From Thiomonas arsenitoxydans (GTDB lineage: Bacteria; Pseudomonadota; Gammaproteobacteria; Burkholderiales; Burkholderiaceae_C), in assembly GCF_000253115.1 (NCBI RefSeq), contig NC_014145.1, positions 2,604,001 through 2,668,000 on the forward strand: a stretch of DNA of 64,000 nucleotides, in the 5' to 3' direction. Below the pieces are notes generated by a model that saw only the letters and a list, made by a program, of their open reading frames with translations, was not told the origin of the DNA and made no database searches. Positions 60,963 through 64,000 of this stretch are shown here, piece after piece (position 1 is the stretch's first letter; every line of letters starts with the position of its first letter). Made by a program: the position numbers and the translations under genes.

Positions 60963-62276
60963 TCAGCCGCGCTCCGCGATGGGCTTGACATCGCGGCGCA
61001 CCGACCCGGTGAACAGTTGGCGCGGACGGCCGATCTTGTACTCGGGATCGGTGAGCATTTCGTTGAGCTGCGCGATCCAGCCCACGGTGCGCGCCAGCGC
61101 GAAGTTGGCGGTAAACAGCGACACCGGCACGCCGATGGCCTTCTGGACGATGCCCGAATAAAAATCGACGTTGGGATAGAGCTTGCGCTGGATGAAGTAG
61201 TCGTCTTCCAGCGCGATTTTTTCCAGCGTCATCGCCAGCTTGAACAGCGGGTCGTTGTGCAGGCCCAGGGCGTCGAGCACTTCGTGGCAGGTCTCGCGCA
61301 TGAGCTTGGCACGCGGGTCGTAGTTCTTGTAAACGCGGTGGCCGAAGCCCATCAGCCGCACCGAGGAGTTCTTGTCTTTGACTTCGCTGATGAACTCGCC
61401 GATCTTCGCCACGCCGCCCTTGGCCTGGATGTCGTCGAGCATGTTCAGACAGGCTTCGTTGGCGCCGCCATGCGCCGGCCCCCACAGGCAGGCCACGCCG
61501 GCCGCGATGGCCGCGAAGGGGTTGGTACCGCTGGAGGCGCACAGCCGTACCGTCGAGGTGGACGCGTTCTGTTCGTGGTCAGCATGGAGGATGAAAATGC
61601 GGTCGAGCGCGCGCTCGATCACCGGGTTGGGCACGTAATCCTCGCAGGGCGTGGCCCACATCATGCGCATGAAGTTGGCCGCATAGCTCAGGTCGTTGCG
61701 CGGGTACATATAGGGCTGGCCTTGGTTGTACTTGTAGGCCATGGCCACCAGCGTGGGCATCTTGGCGATGAGGCGGATGGCCGAAATGTCGCGCTGCTCG
61801 GGATCGTTGACGTTGATCGAATCGGGATAGAACGCCGACATCGCCCCCACCAGCCCGGTGAGCACCGCCATCGGATGGGCGTCACGGCGGAATCCGCGCA
61901 GAAAGAACTGCATCTGCTCGTGCACCATGGTGTGCTGGGTCACGCGATCGGAGAAGGCCTTTTTCTGTTCGGCGTTGGGCAGTTCCCCGTAGAGGATGAG
62001 GTAGCAGGTCTCCATGTAATCGCACTGCACCGCGATCTGGTCGATGGGATAGCCGCGGTAGAGCAGCTCGCCCTTGTCGCCGTCGATATAGGTGATGGCC
62101 GAGCTGCAAGAGGCGGTGGACAGAAAGCCCGGGTCGTAGGTGAATTTGCCGGTCTGGCCGTAGAGCTTGCGGATGTCGATCACGTCCGGGCCGATGGTGC
62201 CTTTGTAAATCGGCAGGTCGACGCTCGGTGCTCCGTCGCTGAACGAGAGCGTGGCTTTATCGCTTGAAGGGGTCAT
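60963..62276 (-). CDS. gltA: citrate synthase (type II)
   Basis: This is 437 residues from the ATG at 62276, with GGAG upstream; an in-frame extension to 62381 is unlikely. Motifs are [22 protein letters not shown], as in the family's N-terminal region (slightly varied), with [14 protein letters not shown] (catalytic His) and [15 protein letters not shown]. It catalyses entry of acetyl-CoA into the TCA cycle. It follows sdhE by 82 nt. Confidence 0.97.
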   Translation of the reverse strand: MTPSSDKATLSFSDGAPSVDLPIYKGTIGPDVIDIRKLYGQTGKFTYDPGFLSTASCSSAITYIDGDKGELLYRGYPIDQIAVQCDYMETCYLILYGELPNAEQKKAFSDRVTQHTMVHEQMQFFLRGFRRDAHPMAVLTGLVGAMSAFYPDSINVNDPEQRDISAIRLIAKMPTLVAMAYKYNQGQPYMYPRNDLSYAANFMRMMWATPCEDYVPNPVIERALDRIFILHADHEQNASTSTVRLCASSGTNPFAAIAAGVACLWGPAHGGANEACLNMLDDIQAKGGVAKIGEFISEVKDKNSSVRLMGFGHRVYKNYDPRAKLMRETCHEVLDALGLHNDPLFKLAMTLEKIALEDDYFIQRKLYPNVDFYSGIVQKAIGVPVSLFTANFALARTVGWIAQLNEMLTDPEYKIGRPRQLFTGSVRRDVKPIAERG

Positions 62277-62358
62277 TTTGAAATCTCCGGGGACTGTGTA
62301 GTGAGGCTCCCGGAGGCAGACCCCGGGGAAGGAATGACGCAAGCCCGTACCTGCGGGC

Positions 62359-62631
62359 TCACAAGCGCTGCAAAGTGTCAAGCAAGCCCCGGATCTGCGG
62401 TGTATCCAGTTCTTCCGGGAGCGGGGTTTTACGCATGAAAAGATCTAAAAGCGTGTTGTCGTCCAGTGCGAGCAGGGCGCCCAGCGCCGCCACCTCTTCG
62501 CTGCTGAGCGGCGTTTCGCGTTGGGCAAAGTAGCGCTGCAGAATCAGATCGTTCTCCAGCATGCCGCGCCGCGCGCGCCAGCGCAGCCGGGACAGGTCGG
62601 CGGCGTCGGCAGGGGCGTTCGCGTGCAGCAT
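62359..62631 (-). CDS. sdhE: succinate dehydrogenase assembly factor SdhE
   Basis: This 90-residue protein has the signature [10 protein letters not shown] (RGxxE) and a helical C-terminus. It helps attach FAD covalently to SdhA. It lies 7 nt after sdhB, between sdhB and gltA, its usual place in betaproteobacteria. Confidence 0.94.
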   Translation of the reverse strand: MLHANAPADAADLSRLRWRARRGMLENDLILQRYFAQRETPLSSEEVAALGALLALDDNTLLDLFMRKTPLPEELDTPQIRGLLDTLQRL

Positions 62632-62638
62632 GGCAGAC

Positions 62639-63355
62639 TCAGACGGCGCGGCGCACCATCATTTCCTTGATCTTGCTGATGGCCAGCGTGGGATTGAGCT
62701 CTTTCGGGCACACGTCCACGCAGTTCATGATGGTGTGGCAGCGGAACAGGCGGTAAGGGTCTTCGAGATTGTCGAGGCGCTCGCCGGTGGCTTCGTCGCG
62801 GCTGTCGGCGATGAATCGATAGGCCTGCAAAAGCCCTGCGGGACCGACGAATTTGTCGGGATTCCACCAGAAACTCGGGCAACTGGTGCTGCAACTCGCG
62901 CACAAAATGCACTCGTAAAGACCGTTGAGCTCTTCGCGTTCGGCTGGGCTTTGCAGACGCTCTTTTTCCGGCGGCGGCGTGTTGTTGACCAGATAGGGCT
63001 TGATCGAGTGGTACTGGTTGAAGAACTGGGTCATGTCCACGATCAGGTCGCGGATGACAGGCAGGCCGGGCAAGGGCTTGAGCACCACCGGTTCCTTGAG
63101 GGTGAGCAGGTTGGTGATGCAGGCCAGGCCGTTTTTGCCGTTGATATTCATCGCATCCGACCCGCACACCCCTTCGCGGCAGGAACGGCGGATGGACAGC
63201 GAATCGTCGAGTTCCCACTTGATGCGCTGGATGGCGTCGAGCAGCATCTTGTCGGTGTGCTGCAACGTCACCTCATAGTCCTGCATGTAGGGCTTGGCGT
63301 CTTTATCCGGGTCGTAGCGGTAGATCGAAAACTTCATCTTGCGCGTGTCATTCAT
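62639..63355 (-). CDS. sdhB: succinate dehydrogenase iron-sulfur subunit
   Basis: This 238-residue protein carries the three iron-sulfur clusters of complex II. The [2Fe-2S] motif is CREGVCGSDAMNING with a third Cys downstream. The [4Fe-4S] and [3Fe-4S] motifs are CILCASCSTSCPSFWWN and the CHTIMNCVDVCPKELNP pair. It is 40 nt after sdhA. Confidence 0.97.
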   Translation of the reverse strand: MNDTRKMKFSIYRYDPDKDAKPYMQDYEVTLQHTDKMLLDAIQRIKWELDDSLSIRRSCREGVCGSDAMNINGKNGLACITNLLTLKEPVVLKPLPGLPVIRDLIVDMTQFFNQYHSIKPYLVNNTPPPEKERLQSPAEREELNGLYECILCASCSTSCPSFWWNPDKFVGPAGLLQAYRFIADSRDEATGERLDNLEDPYRLFRCHTIMNCVDVCPKELNPTLAISKIKEMMVRRAV

Positions 63356-63395
63356 ATGCGCTCCTCATGCCTGCCGTGCGCAGGCTGTTGATCCA

Positions 63396-64000
63396 TCAGA
63401 AAGTGCGTGCCTTGGGCTTGAAGGACTCGACGGTCAGCGGCTTGAGCTTCACCGGCTTGTAGCTCAGGCGGCTGCCCTCGCGCCACCACAGGGTGTGCTT
63501 GAGCCAGTCCTGGTCATCGCGTTCGGTGTGATCGTTGTGATAGTGCGCGCCTCGGCTTTCCTGGCGGGCTTCGGCCGAGACCATGGTGGCCTTGGCGACT
63601 TCGATCAGGTTGTCGACCTCCAGCGCCTCGATGCGCGCGGTGTTGAATACCTTGGATTTGTCTTTGAGGTGGATGCGGTCAACCTGCCCCGCGATGTCGG
63701 CAATCGCCTGCACGCCCTCGGCCATGAGCTTTGCGTTGCGGAAGACGCCGCAATGCGTCTGCATCGCCGCGCGGATGGCGTCGGCCACCACATGGCTGCC
63801 GTCCCCGCTCTTGGAGGCGTCGAGCTGGGCCAGGCGCGCCAATGAGCGGTCGGCGGCGTCCTTGGGCAGGGGTTTGTGGCTGCGCTGATGAATGCCGCTG
63901 TTAACGATATGGTTGCCCGCCGAGCGGCCAAATACCAGCAGGTCGAGCAAAGAGTTGGTGCCCAGGCGGTTGGCGCCATGCACGCTCACGCAAGAGCATT
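63396..64000 (-). CDS. sdhA: succinate dehydrogenase flavoprotein subunit, N-terminal part outside the window
   Basis: Only the C-terminal 200 or so residues are visible; the frame stays open to base 64000, so a GTG at 63989 is not the true start. Visible motifs are CVSVHGANRLGTNSLLDLLVFGR (shared with all SdhA), the catalytic-arginine region SRGAHYHNDHTERDD and the C-terminal YKPVKLKPLTVESFKPKARTF. The full family length is about 590 residues. The gene is upstream of sdhB in the same operon. Confidence 0.96.
   Translation of the reverse strand, partial: CSCVSVHGANRLGTNSLLDLLVFGRSAGNHIVNSGIHQRSHKPLPKDAADRSLARLAQLDASKSGDGSHVVADAIRAAMQTHCGVFRNAKLMAEGVQAIADIAGQVDRIHLKDKSKVFNTARIEALEVDNLIEVAKATMVSAEARQESRGAHYHNDHTERDDQDWLKHTLWWREGSRLSYKPVKLKPLTVESFKPKARTF

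Noticed and set aside
62342-62359. AGCCCG/CGGGCT hairpin between sdhE and gltA as a terminator
   Set aside because: It lacks a T-run on the coding strand and lies in an otherwise continuous operon; at most a weak mRNA structure.

Overview
The window looks like chromosomal core DNA of a sulfur-oxidising betaproteobacterium of the order Burkholderiales. My best guess is Thiomonas or a close relative. This rests on protein resemblance recalled from memory, the high GC content, the gene order leuC-entericidin-leuD-leuB-asd-fimV-truA-trpFBA-accD-folC-SPOR-cvpA-purF-metZ (typical of that group), and a complete chemotrophic sox cluster with a SoxR-type regulator. No tRNA, rRNA, CRISPR array, insertion sequence or prophage gene was seen. 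Coding density is very high and no gene-free stretch exceeds 300 bases.

Layout. 1-5744 (+): 3' end of a yqeY-type gene, an alpha/beta hydrolase, pyrG, kdsA, a DUF1330 gene, eno and ftsB. 5778-7243 (-): hslO and a gamma-carbonic-anhydrase-like gene, overlapping by 4 nt. 7271-8766 (+): the two N-degron transferases aat and bpt. 8776-11866: lutAB-type lactate utilisation genes (-) divergent from an IclR regulator (+). 11903-13384 (-): a D,D-peptidase of the PBP7/DacA class. 13563-20796 (-): ArsR-type regulator, soxC, soxD, soxY, soxZ, soxA, soxX, soxB. 20880-23842 (-): prpE and acuI. 23927-24592 (+): an NlpC/P60 peptidase. 24646-30627 (-): aceE-aceF-lpdA (pyruvate dehydrogenase), divergent from a PAS sensor kinase / FixJ-type regulator pair (30868-34063 +), followed by folD, prlC and a DUF4124-glutaredoxin protein. 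37899-41609: rpiA, pyrD, a small unknown gene and gltX. 41651-59060 (-): the long biosynthetic block metZ to leuC. 59132-60893: a methyltransferase / MmyB-type regulator divergent pair. 60963-64000 (-): gltA, sdhE, sdhB and the 3' part of sdhA.

How it fits together. The sox genes encode periplasmic oxidation of thiosulfate to sulfate: SoxYZ carrier, SoxAX loading enzyme, SoxB hydrolase and SoxCD sulfur dehydrogenase. A perfect 14-bp palindrome overlaps a good sigma-70 -10 box just upstream of the ArsR-type regulator, so autorepression relieved by a sulfur signal is likely. A strong intrinsic terminator sits between soxX and soxB. Pyruvate dehydrogenase, citrate synthase, succinate dehydrogenase, propionyl-CoA synthetase/acrylyl-CoA reductase and lactate utilisation genes suggest a mixotrophic or heterotrophic capacity beside sulfur oxidation.

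Limits. Family assignments come from reading the proteins and from motif recognition without database searches. I found no clearly undescribed multi-gene system. The most distinctive local signals are the sox regulatory elements and SoxA/SoxX variants, the near-identical lipoyl-domain repeats in lpdA and aceF, the regulator/methyltransferase pair between gltA and leuC, and the structured repeat between trpB and trpA.
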